A stretch of DNA of 64,000 nucleotides, from contig NZ_LLWK01000035.1 of the NCBI RefSeq assembly GCF_001529295.1, positions 62,001 through 126,000 of the forward strand. Reading direction: 5' to 3'. The notes below the pieces were generated by a model. The model searched no databases. It was not told where the DNA came from and saw only the letters and a program-made list of their open reading frames with translations. Positions 26,754 to 35,367 of the stretch are shown one piece after another. Source of the DNA: Flavobacterium sp. TAB 87. GTDB lineage: Bacteria; Bacteroidota; Bacteroidia; Flavobacteriales; Flavobacteriaceae. The first letter of the stretch is position 1. Each line of letters opens with the position of its first letter. The position numbers and the translations under genes are program-made.

Positions 26754-27314
26754 ATGAAATCAGAAAAAGAAAAAATGATTGCGGGCGATTATTACTTAGC
26801 AGGTGATGCTATTTTGGTAAAAGACCGTCGTCGTGCCAAACTTTTACTGCATCGATTGAATGTTATCGAATATAGAATGACCAAAAAAGCCAAAGAAATT
26901 TTAGCCGAATTGGTTCCGAATGTGGGCGCTAACTTTTATATTGAACCTCCTTTTCATTGTGATTACGGATACAATATCTCTTGTGGCGAAAACGTATATT
27001 TTAACGTTAATTGTGTGGTCTTAGACTGCGCTCCTGTTACTTTAGGAAACAATGTCTTTATTGCTCCCAATGTTCAAATTTACACCGCTTCTCATCCACT
27101 TGACGCTGAATTAAGACGAAGTTTAGAAAATGCTTTACCCGTAACAATTGGTGATGATTGCTGGATTGGTGGCAACTCGGTTATTTGTCCGGGCGTAACT
27201 ATTGGTAAAGGTTGTGTTATCGGAGCGGGTTCGGTGGTGACCAAAGATATTCCCGACCATTCTTTAGCTGTCGGTAATCCTGCAAAAGTCATTCGGAAAT
27301 TGAACCAAGATTGA
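26754..27314 (+). CDS. Maltose/galactoside O-acetyltransferase-type protein
   Basis: A 186-residue left-handed beta-helix acetyltransferase of the Maa/LacA kind, transferring acetyl from acetyl-CoA to a sugar or similar acceptor. Visible are EKEKMIAGDYYLAGD at the start, FYIEPPFHCDYGYNISCGENVYFNVNCVVLD, the active-site His in YTASHPLD, then GDDCWIGGNSVICPGVTIGKGCVIGAGSVVTKDIPDHSLAVGNPAKVIR with hexapeptide repeats. It is divergent from the TonB receptor. The acceptor is not predictable. Confidence 0.92.
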   Translation: MKSEKEKMIAGDYYLAGDAILVKDRRRAKLLLHRLNVIEYRMTKKAKEILAELVPNVGANFYIEPPFHCDYGYNISCGENVYFNVNCVVLDCAPVTLGNNVFIAPNVQIYTASHPLDAELRRSLENALPVTIGDDCWIGGNSVICPGVTIGKGCVIGAGSVVTKDIPDHSLAVGNPAKVIRKLNQD

Positions 27315-27498
27315 TCTTTTATTTCCAACTAAATTCACTTTAATGACGGTAGTTCACCCTATAATATTCGATTTAAATTTGGAATAATTATTTTAAATAC
27401 GTTTTCTTAAAGTGCGTTAATTATAGGATTTATCAGTAAGTATTCCTTAAATTTGCAAACCGCGATACTATTTACGCGGTTATTAACTAAATTTTCTG

Positions 27499-28782
27499 AT
27501 GAATAAAACGGCGCAAATCAAAAAAAATCATCAATTAATCAAAGCTCAAAAATTAATAATTGTTTCGGTGTTGATTGGTTTTCTATCTGCTTTCTTAGGC
27601 ATAACTTTAAAGAAACTAACAGAATATTACGAAGAAATCTTCTTCCACCATGCCAACGTAAATCCAATTTTTTACATTATTTTTCCGGTATTCGGTCTGT
27701 CGATAATTTACTTTTTACGACTGTACATGTTCAAAGAAAAAGAGAATAAAGGAATTAAGGAAGTTTTTGAAAGTACACAAAGCAAGAATAAAAATTTACC
27801 TTCTTATAAAATTCCATCCCATTCTATCAACGGATTATTTACAGTTATATTCGGTGGTTCTACCGGAATTGAAGTATCTACCGTTGTGGCAGCAGCAACA
27901 ATTGGATCGGTAGCACAACAAAAACACAATTTATTTCGTCAATATAAAACAGAGCTTATTTGCGCTGGAGTCGCAGCGGGAATCACTGCTTTATTTAGTA
28001 GTCCGTTAGCCGGAATTTTATTTTCTTTCGAAGTCATTTCAAAGAAAATGAGCCGTGCCTTTATACTGACCAATTTAGTAGCAGTGGGTATTGCTTATGC
28101 ATTATTGGCTATTTTAAAAGAAGAGCCTTTGTTTGCCGTATCGATAACGACTTGGCATGTAAGAGCAATTCCGTACTTTATTTTATTAGGAATACTAGCT
28201 GGAATTAATTCAGTTTATTTAACTAAATGCGTGATGTTCTTTAAAGCGAAATTTGCTAAAATAGAAGTTCATTATTATAAAATTATTATTGGATCTGCCG
28301 TGCTAAGTATTTCATTTTTCATTTTCCCACAATTATACGGCGAAGGATATCATGCCATAAAAACGCTTGTTGGAACAAGCCATACTGAAATTCCGCTTAC
28401 CATAACTTTGGCTATGACTTTTATCGGAATTATACTTTTAAAACCAATAGTTACTTCGATTACATTAGCCTCTGGTGGTGACGGTGGCGTTTTTGCTCCT
28501 AGTTTATTTATTGGAGCGTTTTTAGGTTTGCTATTAGCCTCTGTTTTAAATACCTACTTTAACACTCAAGTTATTCCGTTAAATTTTATGGTTATTGGAA
28601 TGGCTGCTGTATTAAGTGCTAGCATACATGCGCCATTTACATCTATCTTTTTAGTATGTGGATTAACCAATAATTACACTTTATTTTTTCCAATTCTTGC
28701 TGTTTGCCTCATTTCAAAATATACAGCAAAAATGATTTATCCTAATACTGTCTATACCTTTTTACCAAAGCTTTCAAACTAA
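27499..28782 (+). CDS. ClC-family chloride channel/transporter with non-canonical selectivity motifs
   Basis: A 427-residue ClC membrane protein (about 10-12 helices). The third signature is intact: GDGGVFAPSLFIGA (GGxFxPSL). The first two differ from the textbook motifs. Where GSGIP is expected there is NKGIKEVF (about 83-90), and the GREGP position reads GSTGIEV (about 120-126), so the gating glutamate of ClC exchangers is replaced by Thr and the loop proline by Ile. The pattern is internally consistent with neighbouring family sequence (VAAATIGSVAQ, then LICAGVAAGITALFSSPLAGILFSFE). Anion specificity and exchanger versus channel mode cannot be assigned. It is followed 6 nt later by an HPP-family gene, so the two are co-transcribed. 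Confidence 0.88.
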   Translation: MNKTAQIKKNHQLIKAQKLIIVSVLIGFLSAFLGITLKKLTEYYEEIFFHHANVNPIFYIIFPVFGLSIIYFLRLYMFKEKENKGIKEVFESTQSKNKNLPSYKIPSHSINGLFTVIFGGSTGIEVSTVVAAATIGSVAQQKHNLFRQYKTELICAGVAAGITALFSSPLAGILFSFEVISKKMSRAFILTNLVAVGIAYALLAILKEEPLFAVSITTWHVRAIPYFILLGILAGINSVYLTKCVMFFKAKFAKIEVHYYKIIIGSAVLSISFFIFPQLYGEGYHAIKTLVGTSHTEIPLTITLAMTFIGIILLKPIVTSITLASGGDGGVFAPSLFIGAFLGLLLASVLNTYFNTQVIPLNFMVIGMAAVLSASIHAPFTSIFLVCGLTNNYTLFFPILAVCLISKYTAKMIYPNTVYTFLPKLSN

Positions 28783-28788
28783 AAACTT

Positions 28789-29388
28789 ATGCCAACTCCT
28801 AAAATAAAGCGTGGGTATCGCAAAACTCGCTACATTCTTTATAAAGAGACATTAATTGATTACAAAGAACAATTTTGGTCCTTTTTGGGTTCTTTTGTCG
28901 GTATCGGAATTTTAGCCTATATGCAAAACAAGCACTTTACCGGCACAGATGCTGTTTTCTTAATTGCTTCGTTTGGCGCATCTAGCGTGTTGGTTTACGG
29001 CATTATTCACAGTCCGTTTTCGCAACCGCGCAATCTTATTGGCGGCCATTTGGTTTCTGGTTTTATTGGCGTAACCGTTAATTTACTCCTTCCAGACATT
29101 ATGTGGATCGCGGCAGCCTTATCAGTCTCTTTAGCAATTGTTCTTATGCAAATTACTAAAACATTACATCCTCCAGGTGGCGCAACGGCCTTAATTGCTG
29201 TTGTTGGCGGCGATCAGATTAAAGATTTGGGTTACTGGTATTTGGTTTCTCCTATCTTAATTGGTGTAATCGTTTTATTTCTAGTTGCCTTGGTGTTTAA
29301 TAATATGACCACTAGCAGAGTCTATCCAAGTCACAGTACCTACCATAAACATTACCACAGAATCAGAAAAAGATTGGCTCAAAAATAG
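28789..29388 (+). CDS. HPP-family membrane protein
   Basis: A 199-residue protein with four or five membrane helices and the defining HPP motif: ITKTLHPPGGATALIAVVGG (about residues 122-141), plus SPFSQPRNLIGGHLVSGFIG upstream. In cyanobacteria an HPP protein takes part in nitrite uptake. Elsewhere the substrate is unknown. The gap of 6 nt from the ClC gene suggests a coupled anion-handling role, which is inference only. Confidence 0.88.
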   Translation: MPTPKIKRGYRKTRYILYKETLIDYKEQFWSFLGSFVGIGILAYMQNKHFTGTDAVFLIASFGASSVLVYGIIHSPFSQPRNLIGGHLVSGFIGVTVNLLLPDIMWIAAALSVSLAIVLMQITKTLHPPGGATALIAVVGGDQIKDLGYWYLVSPILIGVIVLFLVALVFNNMTTSRVYPSHSTYHKHYHRIRKRLAQK

Positions 29389-29440
29389 ACGACTCAGTAT
29401 CAGCTAGAAGTATTTTTTTTGATAAAAAAATTATTTTGTC

Positions 29441-29472
29441 ATTGGGTTTAAAAAGGATTAAATGTACCTTTG
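29441..29472 (+). promoter_or_regulatory. Promoter for the pRiA4b-like gene
   Basis: ATTG (29441-29444), 20 nt, then TACCTTTG (29465-29472) closely matches the bacteroidete TTTG/TAnnTTTG consensus. The gene starts at 29495, 22 nt after the -7 box. Confidence 0.55.
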
Positions 29473-29494
29473 AACTTTCATAAAAATAACGATT

Positions 29495-30037
29495 ATGGTT
29501 TATAAATTTAGAGTAATCTTAGACGCAGAAGAAGACATTTTTAGAGATATTGCTATTCTAAAAGAGGACACTTTAGAGGATTTGCATAATGCCATTTTCA
29601 ATTCTTTCGGATTTGACGGAATGGAAGTTGGTTCTTTTTATACTTGCGATGAGACGTGGAATCAGGAAGAGGAAATTTCGTTATTTGATACAGGAGATGT
29701 TATTGGAGAGCAAAAAATCATGAGTGATTATGTTTTGGAAGACTTACTTGACGACCAAAACACAAAGATTATTTACGTGTACGACTTTATCAATATGTGG
29801 ACATTTTTGGTAGAATTGGCAGCAATTGAAGAACAAGTTGTTGGAAATACGTACCCAGAAACACTTTTCTCTCACGGAGAAATGCCAGCTGAATCGGGAG
29901 AAAAAAACTTTGAAGCCGATGATATGCACAACGATATTTACGGTGAATTTGAAGATGACTTAGACGAAGATGATTTGGATATGTTTAGCGGTGACGATAG
30001 CTTCGAAGATTTTGGATTTGAAGAGAATTGGAATTAA
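29495..30037 (+). CDS. Plasmid pRiA4b ORF-3-like protein with acidic tail
   Basis: A 180-residue cytosolic protein. The N-terminal half matches the pRiA4b ORF-3 family (also found as passengers of IS1096-type elements): YKFRVILDAEEDIFRDIAILKEDTLEDLHNAIFNSFGFD, then GSFYTCDETWNQEEEISLFD and IIYVYDFINMWTFLVEL. The C-terminal third is extremely acidic (DDMHNDIYGEFEDDLDEDDLD, FSGDDSFEDFGFEE). No transposase or inverted repeats flank it, so nothing here shows it to be mobile. The function is unknown. Confidence 0.85.
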   Translation: MVYKFRVILDAEEDIFRDIAILKEDTLEDLHNAIFNSFGFDGMEVGSFYTCDETWNQEEEISLFDTGDVIGEQKIMSDYVLEDLLDDQNTKIIYVYDFINMWTFLVELAAIEEQVVGNTYPETLFSHGEMPAESGEKNFEADDMHNDIYGEFEDDLDEDDLDMFSGDDSFEDFGFEENWN

Positions 30038-30164
30038 TTTTTTTTAGGTTCAAAGGTTCTAAGAGAGAAAGAGTAAAAGATGTAAGTTAAAATCTTGCGT
30101 TTTCAAACTGTACTACTATTCTTGTTTTTTATATTTACTTTTTCAAAATATAAATTGCAGTACT

Positions 30165-30520
30165 TTTAGAAATCTTTTGATCTCGCAAAAATCTATGATC
30201 TTATGAACTAATCACTTTATTTCCTATAGAAAAAATTTATGGGTTCAGATCACAAATAAGAAGAAGTTCTATATCCATTCTGAGCGATATTACAGAAGGT
30301 TATGGCAGAGATGGGAATAATGATTAGTAAATTTTTAAATATCTCTATTTCCTTACTATTTAAAGTCCAATCTCAACTTGAAATTTCATTCAATTTAAAA
30401 TATATAAACGAAAATCAATTTAATAAAATAAATGAAGAAAGCAGGGAAATCGAACGAATGCTTGGTGCATTTATTCGAAAAGTCAAGAGAACGAATGTAA
30501 ACCTTTTTGTTCTTTTAACC
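30165..30520 (+). pseudogene. Decayed four-helix-bundle (S23-like) protein gene
   Basis: Three reading frames together give a recognisable four-helix-bundle protein of the 23S rRNA intervening-sequence type. Frame one from 30165 reads FRNLLISQKSMIL then stop. The next part, in another frame from about 30205, reads ELITLFPIEKIYGFRSQIRRSSISI, then SDITEGYGRDGNND and stop TAG near 30333. A shift to the third frame gives SKFLNISISLLFKVQSQLE, then ISFNLKYINENQFNKI and REIERMLGAFIRKVKR. The open frame of the last part runs on into the nucleoid-associated protein gene, creating an artificial fusion if the upstream ATG (30302) is used. Confidence 0.75.
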
Positions 30521-30547
30521 TCTGCCACTCTAAACCTTAAAAAAAAA

Positions 30548-31606
30548 ATGATCAACCTTTTCAACACTCACATCGAAACGCTGGCTATTCACCGAGTAGG
30601 GAATAAAAGCAGAAATGAAGCTATCTTTTTATCAGAGCAGACTTTCAACTTAAACGATGAAATTGCTCCTCTAGTTAAAGAGTATTTTTTTAAGCCTTTT
30701 AGAGAAAAAGAAGAAAACTACTATCAGTTTGCACATGAAGTAGATTTAGATTACAACGACATGTATAAATTTGCTTCAGAGATTTTTGATAATCCTACCA
30801 ATTTACATAGTATTTCAAAAAAAATCACCGAGCATTTATACGAGCAGTCCAGTCATCCGCACATTAAAAATGGAGAAGTTTATGTGGCTTACCTGACCAA
30901 TTTAAGTATTGATAACAATGTAGTTGATGCCATCGGAATTTTTAAAAGTGAGTTGCAAGCTGACTTTTTACAATTTGAAGAAAACGGTAGCAATTTAGAA
31001 ATGATTTTACAACACGGAATCAATTTGAGTAAATTGGATAAAGGTTGTTTGATTTTTAATTACAAAAAAGAAGAAGGTTACAAAATCTTAACTGTCGACA
31101 GTAATCGTTACGATGCACGTTATTGGCTGGAGCATTTCTTGTCTGTAGATGCGTTTGAAGACGAGAATTTTATCACCAAAAAATACATTAAATTTTGCCA
31201 GGGATTTGCAAAAGATGTAGTTTTACCGGCAGAAGATAAAAAGGAAGAAGTGATGTTTATGAACCGTTCGGTAAATTATTTTGCCAAAAATGATCAGTTC
31301 GACGAAACCAATTTCTTAAACGAAGTTTTAGATAATCCCGACTTAATTCCAGAATTTAAGAATTATAAAATAGATAAAGGAGAGAAATATAGTATAGAAG
31401 ACGTAACTTCGTTTCCGATTGCCAATGCGGCAGTTTCTGATGCCCGCAAGTCAATTAAAAACGTGATCAGCTTAGATACAAACATACAGATCAAAATGGA
31501 TTTTATAAATCCCGAAAGTGCTGAAAAATATGTTGAAAAAGGATGGGACGAAGAAAAGCAAATGTATTATTATTTAGTATATTTCAATAAAGAACAAAAA
31601 AGTTAA
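30548..31606 (+). CDS. Nucleoid-associated protein (NdpA/YejK family)
   Basis: The gene is assigned to ATG 30548 (352 residues), which begins INLFNTHIETLAIHRVGNKSRNE, the proper start of the family. The open frame extends upstream to 30302, but that part is remnant four-helix-bundle sequence. Conserved family segments include LNDEIAPLVKEYFFKPFREKEENYYQF, EIFDNPTNLHSISKKITEHLYEQSSHP, GEVYVAYLTNL, DAIGIFKSE and the C-terminal DARKSIKNVISLDTNIQIKMDF. Members associate with the nucleoid in E. coli, and the mechanism is not well known. It is closed by a perfect terminator at 31648-31680. Confidence 0.85.
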   Translation: MINLFNTHIETLAIHRVGNKSRNEAIFLSEQTFNLNDEIAPLVKEYFFKPFREKEENYYQFAHEVDLDYNDMYKFASEIFDNPTNLHSISKKITEHLYEQSSHPHIKNGEVYVAYLTNLSIDNNVVDAIGIFKSELQADFLQFEENGSNLEMILQHGINLSKLDKGCLIFNYKKEEGYKILTVDSNRYDARYWLEHFLSVDAFEDENFITKKYIKFCQGFAKDVVLPAEDKKEEVMFMNRSVNYFAKNDQFDETNFLNEVLDNPDLIPEFKNYKIDKGEKYSIEDVTSFPIANAAVSDARKSIKNVISLDTNIQIKMDFINPESAEKYVEKGWDEEKQMYYYLVYFNKEQKS

Positions 31607-31647
31607 AAATAGTATTAGTTATAATTTTCAATTTACTTTTACGCTAA

Positions 31648-31680
31648 AAATCCTCAACATCTTGTTGAGGATTTTTTATT
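31648..31680 (+). terminator. Terminator after the nucleoid-associated protein gene
   Basis: AAATCCTCAAC (31648-31658) pairs perfectly with GTTGAGGATTT (31664-31674) around a 5-nt loop, followed by a T-rich run. Confidence 0.9.
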
Positions 31681-31790
31681 TTTACTACGTGCAGAACTTC
31701 AAAAAAGCTAGTATAAAGCGAGACTTTTATTTAAAACAGCATACAAATAAGACACTTATTGAGTAGTTTTGTATTCTAATACTTCATGTT

Positions 31791-34157
31791 ATGAATTATA
31801 GTTTTTTTAATGAAAGTCCTTTTCAAACCATAATTTCTTTTCAAAAAGCAATTGAAACTTTAGAAAATATTGCTGTCTCTGATGTTTCCTACCGTGCCAC
31901 TTATGCGAAGTCTCTTTTAAAAGAAATTGCTACTGCTCCAGAATTACAAACTGGAATGCAGAACTACGACGACATTAAAAAAAATGAAGTTTTAATTGAC
32001 CATTTATTGGCCGATTTATTTCCAACTGCATTAACTAACAATGAAATTAAGGCAGTTACTATTCCGTATCAAAATTTCACTTTCAATTACACCGAGAGAT
32101 TTAAAAAGATAATTGCCGACGCCGGATCTGCTTTTGAAATGGTCATTAGAGATTTTGACGATCATCAATTTTACATTAACAGTTGTTGCCTAATTTTAAA
32201 GAGCTACTACAAGCAAAATGTCGATTTCATTCGTCCATTCTTTTCCGATATTCCAGATCGAGATGGCGTGCTGCATCATTATCGTATTTTATACAACGCT
32301 GATTTTCTAGAAATAATTCCCACCGAAAATGCTATTGCGTTAACGCAAGAAGATATTGATCTACTTATTGATAATTACAAAAACATTGATTTATGGAAAG
32401 AGAAATTTCCTAAAGGAAGTTGGATTCTTAAAGGTTTCGGAATTGTAAGCTTATTTGATGCAACGACAGAAAACGCGATTTCAACTCTTAAAACAAATTT
32501 ACTAAAAGACAACACTAAGGATATTGCTAAAGGCGGAGTAGTTGAGAACATCTTTAGATCCATTTTTAAAATTAAAGATTTGCGCATTGGTTTTGCAATT
32601 TACAGAGCCGACGAAGAAAAATTTATTCGACCAAGTCAGTACAACTCCGAAATGAAAAGTTTTCTAATTCTTGACAATCAAGAACTCGATTGCAAAAGTG
32701 CGTTTTTCGCTTGTTCCTTTAAAAATTTACTTGAAAACAAAGAAGCTTTTACAATCTCCAACGTCGAAACTATGGCAAGTATAGCAGGTTTCGAGAAATT
32801 GGCGGCGCATTTACTAGCGCAAAACATTAAAAGTTGCGTTTTTGCTCCTATTGTAAAGGAAGGCAAATTACTAGGAATTGTTGAGTTAGTTTCAGGAAAA
32901 GCGAGAGAACTAAATTCAATTAACGCTACAAAACTAGATTTAGTACTACCGTATTTAATAGATACTATTGAGCGCTACAATAATGACAAAGAGCATCAAA
33001 TTGAAGCGATAATTCAAAGAGAATACACGACCATTCACCCAAGCGTCTACTGGAAATTTAAACTGGAATCTGAAAAGTATTTTGAAACTATAAATCGCAC
33101 CAAAGATTATATTTTTAAAGAAATTGTTTTTAAAGAAGTGTATCCTCTTTTTGGGCAAATTGATGTTAAAAGCTCGTCAAATTTCAGAAACGAAACCGTA
33201 AAAGAAGATTTAATAAAACAACTCTCAATACTGGTACAAATCGTTAACACCGAAAACCAAAGCAGTAATTTGATGCTGTTAGAGCAACGTAAATTCGAAC
33301 TACAATCGCAACTTGAGGAGCTCAAACAACCTTTGAGAGCAGATACCGAACAACAAATTCAACGGTATATTGAAACTGAAATTCATCCGTTATTACGCAA
33401 TCCTAAGAGCAGTATAGCAACACAAAAACTTGAGAAACTGTATTTTGAAAAGTTAGACGAAAAATCGGGGATGTTTTACCACGAACGCAAAAAATTTGAC
33501 AACGCCATGTCAATTATCAATAAAAAGCTAGCTAATATTTTAGATCAAAAGCAAATGAAAGCGCAGCAACTTTATCCTCATTACTACGAGCGTTTTAAGA
33601 CTGATGGCGTGGAACATAATTTATATATCGGAGCCAGTATTGCACCCAACAAACCTTTTGATATTATGTACTTGCACAACTTAAGATTGTGGCAACTGCA
33701 GACTTTATGTGAAATGGAATTGGAACACCATTATTTAAAATCGTCTCTTCCGTACGAATTAGATGTAACCTCTTTGATTTTGGTTTTCAGTTCGCCTATT
33801 TCGATTCGTTTTCGAATGGACGAAAAACGTTTTGATGTTGATGGAACATACAATGCGCGTTACGAAGTTGTAAAAAAACGAATTGACAAGGCCAATATAA
33901 AAGGAACTTTAGACCGCATTACCGAAAAAGAAAAAATAACAATTGTGTATTCACACACGCAAGAAGAAGTTGAATATTTAAAATACATCAAATATTTACA
34001 ATTCAAGAATATACTAGAAAGTGCAATTGAAAAATTCGAAATTGAAGACTTACAAGGTGTTTCTGGTTTAAAAGGAATTCGTGTAAAGGTAAAAAATAAC
34101 CAAAAAACACCACTTCAAAAAGTAAGTTATCAAGATTTACTCAATGAATTAAACTAG
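31791..34157 (+). CDS. Large GAF-domain protein of unknown function
   Basis: A 788-residue cytosolic protein without signal or membrane segments. A GAF-like ligand-binding domain is visible at about 260-400: LRIGFAIYRADEEKFI, AFTISNVETMASIAGFEKLA, IKSCVFAPIVKEGKLLGIVELVS, LDLVLPYLIDTIERYNND. The N-terminal 250 residues and the long C-terminal part (KKFDNAMSIINKKLANILDQKQMKAQQLYPHYYERF; SSPISIRFRMDEKRFDVDG) are not recognised. There is no kinase, cyclase or DNA-binding domain. A -7-like box TAGTTTTG (31764-31771) precedes the ATG. It converges on the HD-PycTM gene, sharing a CTAG in which both stop codons lie, so a common role in nucleotide signalling is only a hint. Confidence 0.78.
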   Translation: MNYSFFNESPFQTIISFQKAIETLENIAVSDVSYRATYAKSLLKEIATAPELQTGMQNYDDIKKNEVLIDHLLADLFPTALTNNEIKAVTIPYQNFTFNYTERFKKIIADAGSAFEMVIRDFDDHQFYINSCCLILKSYYKQNVDFIRPFFSDIPDRDGVLHHYRILYNADFLEIIPTENAIALTQEDIDLLIDNYKNIDLWKEKFPKGSWILKGFGIVSLFDATTENAISTLKTNLLKDNTKDIAKGGVVENIFRSIFKIKDLRIGFAIYRADEEKFIRPSQYNSEMKSFLILDNQELDCKSAFFACSFKNLLENKEAFTISNVETMASIAGFEKLAAHLLAQNIKSCVFAPIVKEGKLLGIVELVSGKARELNSINATKLDLVLPYLIDTIERYNNDKEHQIEAIIQREYTTIHPSVYWKFKLESEKYFETINRTKDYIFKEIVFKEVYPLFGQIDVKSSSNFRNETVKEDLIKQLSILVQIVNTENQSSNLMLLEQRKFELQSQLEELKQPLRADTEQQIQRYIETEIHPLLRNPKSSIATQKLEKLYFEKLDEKSGMFYHERKKFDNAMSIINKKLANILDQKQMKAQQLYPHYYERFKTDGVEHNLYIGASIAPNKPFDIMYLHNLRLWQLQTLCEMELEHHYLKSSLPYELDVTSLILVFSSPISIRFRMDEKRFDVDGTYNARYEVVKKRIDKANIKGTLDRITEKEKITIVYSHTQEEVEYLKYIKYLQFKNILESAIEKFEIEDLQGVSGLKGIRVKVKNNQKTPLQKVSYQDLLNELN

Positions 34158-35344
34158 ACGCTCATCACTCTAAAAGCGACAACAAAGGCAATAACCGAAA
34201 TGATGATTCCGATCATAAAAAGATTATAAGCAATGCGCAATAAACGGTATTTCTTTTCGAGAACGAGTCCTAAATAATACAAGTCTTTGATCATGGTAGA
34301 GTACAAATAATCCCTGTCTTTAAGCATTTCGTTCATCGCCCATTCGTACTCTTCTATTGGCATTTTATAAAAATTACCAAAGAAAAGTAAATTGACCTTT
34401 TTACCTTCAATATCAGCTCGGCTAAAAACACCTTTCGTCACTTTTGGTCGAGTAGAAAGTATGGCGAAAATTATAGTAACAACACTAGACATTAGCATTA
34501 TAAAAGTCGGAATTACCAAGTGTGCATTTCTCGCACTGTCTAATTTTGGTATTAAGGTTGATAAAGCAATTGAGATAATAATTGCATTTACTGATAATAA
34601 AATATTCGCCTTGCTGTCTGCAATGCCACTCAAGCGCGTGTGATTTCCAAGCGTTACACGAAAAACAGTATCAACTCCTCTTTCTGGTCGCTCACTTTTT
34701 TTCTTTTTTTTCTTGACTATATCTTCGGTGGTATCCAAATCCATTACGAGTGCTAGTTGCCTTAATTTTTCCTTTAATTTTTGAATATTCTTTTCTTTCA
34801 GCGGTTGCCAAACACGTTTTGCATAGTCTGAATAAAACTGGTGCTTATTACTTAAAAAATCGATGTTCTCTTTATTCCAATCAATATTAGTAAATGTTTT
34901 ATTTTCGGTTTGCTCCCACTCACTTCGTAGTTTTTCACAGCTTGAAAAATATTCGTCTGTAATTAAATGAATATAGTCAGCGTCTTTTATAATCTGCTCC
35001 AAATGATTTTTAGGCTGATAAAACTTATCTGTTGCTAATATTAAACTAGAAACTTGTGCAATATAAGATTCACTTTGATTGTGTTGTTGCAAAAATTCAG
35101 TAGCAATTGCAACACTTTCTTGCTCATGGTTTTCGAAATTTTTCACATATCCGGTATCGTGAAACCAAGCAGCAACTAGAAGCAATTCTTTCTCAATTTC
35201 GCTACTGTTTTCGTTGTCACAAAGCTCTGTGACAGCAGCAACAACTGCCTCTGTATGGTTAAAATTATGGTAAGAATATGAGTTAGAAAGTTTATCTTTG
35301 ATTAAACTACTAACAAAATTTCGGGATTCTTGTACTAGACTCAT
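34154..35344 (-). CDS. HD-domain protein fused to a Pycsar-effector-type (PycTM) membrane domain
   Basis: A 396-residue protein. Residues 1-200 form an HD phosphohydrolase: YSYHNFNHTEAV (His30), AAWFHDTGY (His62-Asp63) and IKDADYIHL (Asp121) supply the metal ligands. A Lys run (211-216) links to a domain of about 170 residues. That domain begins FRVTLGNHTRLSGIADSKANILLSVNA, continues through two membrane helices (about 245-268, 274-297), STRPKVTKGVFSRADIEGKK and LLFFGNFYKMPIEEYEWAM, and ends with a third helix (372-395). This second half is the DUF5706/Pycsar effector family, whose defence members open the membrane on binding cCMP or cUMP. No pyrimidine cyclase gene is in the window, so this may be a housekeeping or orphan version. 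Confidence 0.85.
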   Translation of the reverse strand: MSLVQESRNFVSSLIKDKLSNSYSYHNFNHTEAVVAAVTELCDNENSSEIEKELLLVAAWFHDTGYVKNFENHEQESVAIATEFLQQHNQSESYIAQVSSLILATDKFYQPKNHLEQIIKDADYIHLITDEYFSSCEKLRSEWEQTENKTFTNIDWNKENIDFLSNKHQFYSDYAKRVWQPLKEKNIQKLKEKLRQLALVMDLDTTEDIVKKKKKKSERPERGVDTVFRVTLGNHTRLSGIADSKANILLSVNAIIISIALSTLIPKLDSARNAHLVIPTFIMLMSSVVTIIFAILSTRPKVTKGVFSRADIEGKKVNLLFFGNFYKMPIEEYEWAMNEMLKDRDYLYSTMIKDLYYLGLVLEKKYRLLRIAYNLFMIGIIISVIAFVVAFRVMSV

Positions 35345-35367
35345 AAATTATTTTATTCTACTAAATT

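Noticed and set aside
29495..30037. pRiA4b ORF-3-like gene as a sign of a mobile element
   Set aside because: No transposase, inverted repeats or target duplication is seen around it.
30302..30547. N-terminal 82 residues of a 434-residue nucleoid-associated protein
   Set aside because: They match the C-terminal part of a four-helix-bundle protein, and the family start is at 30548.
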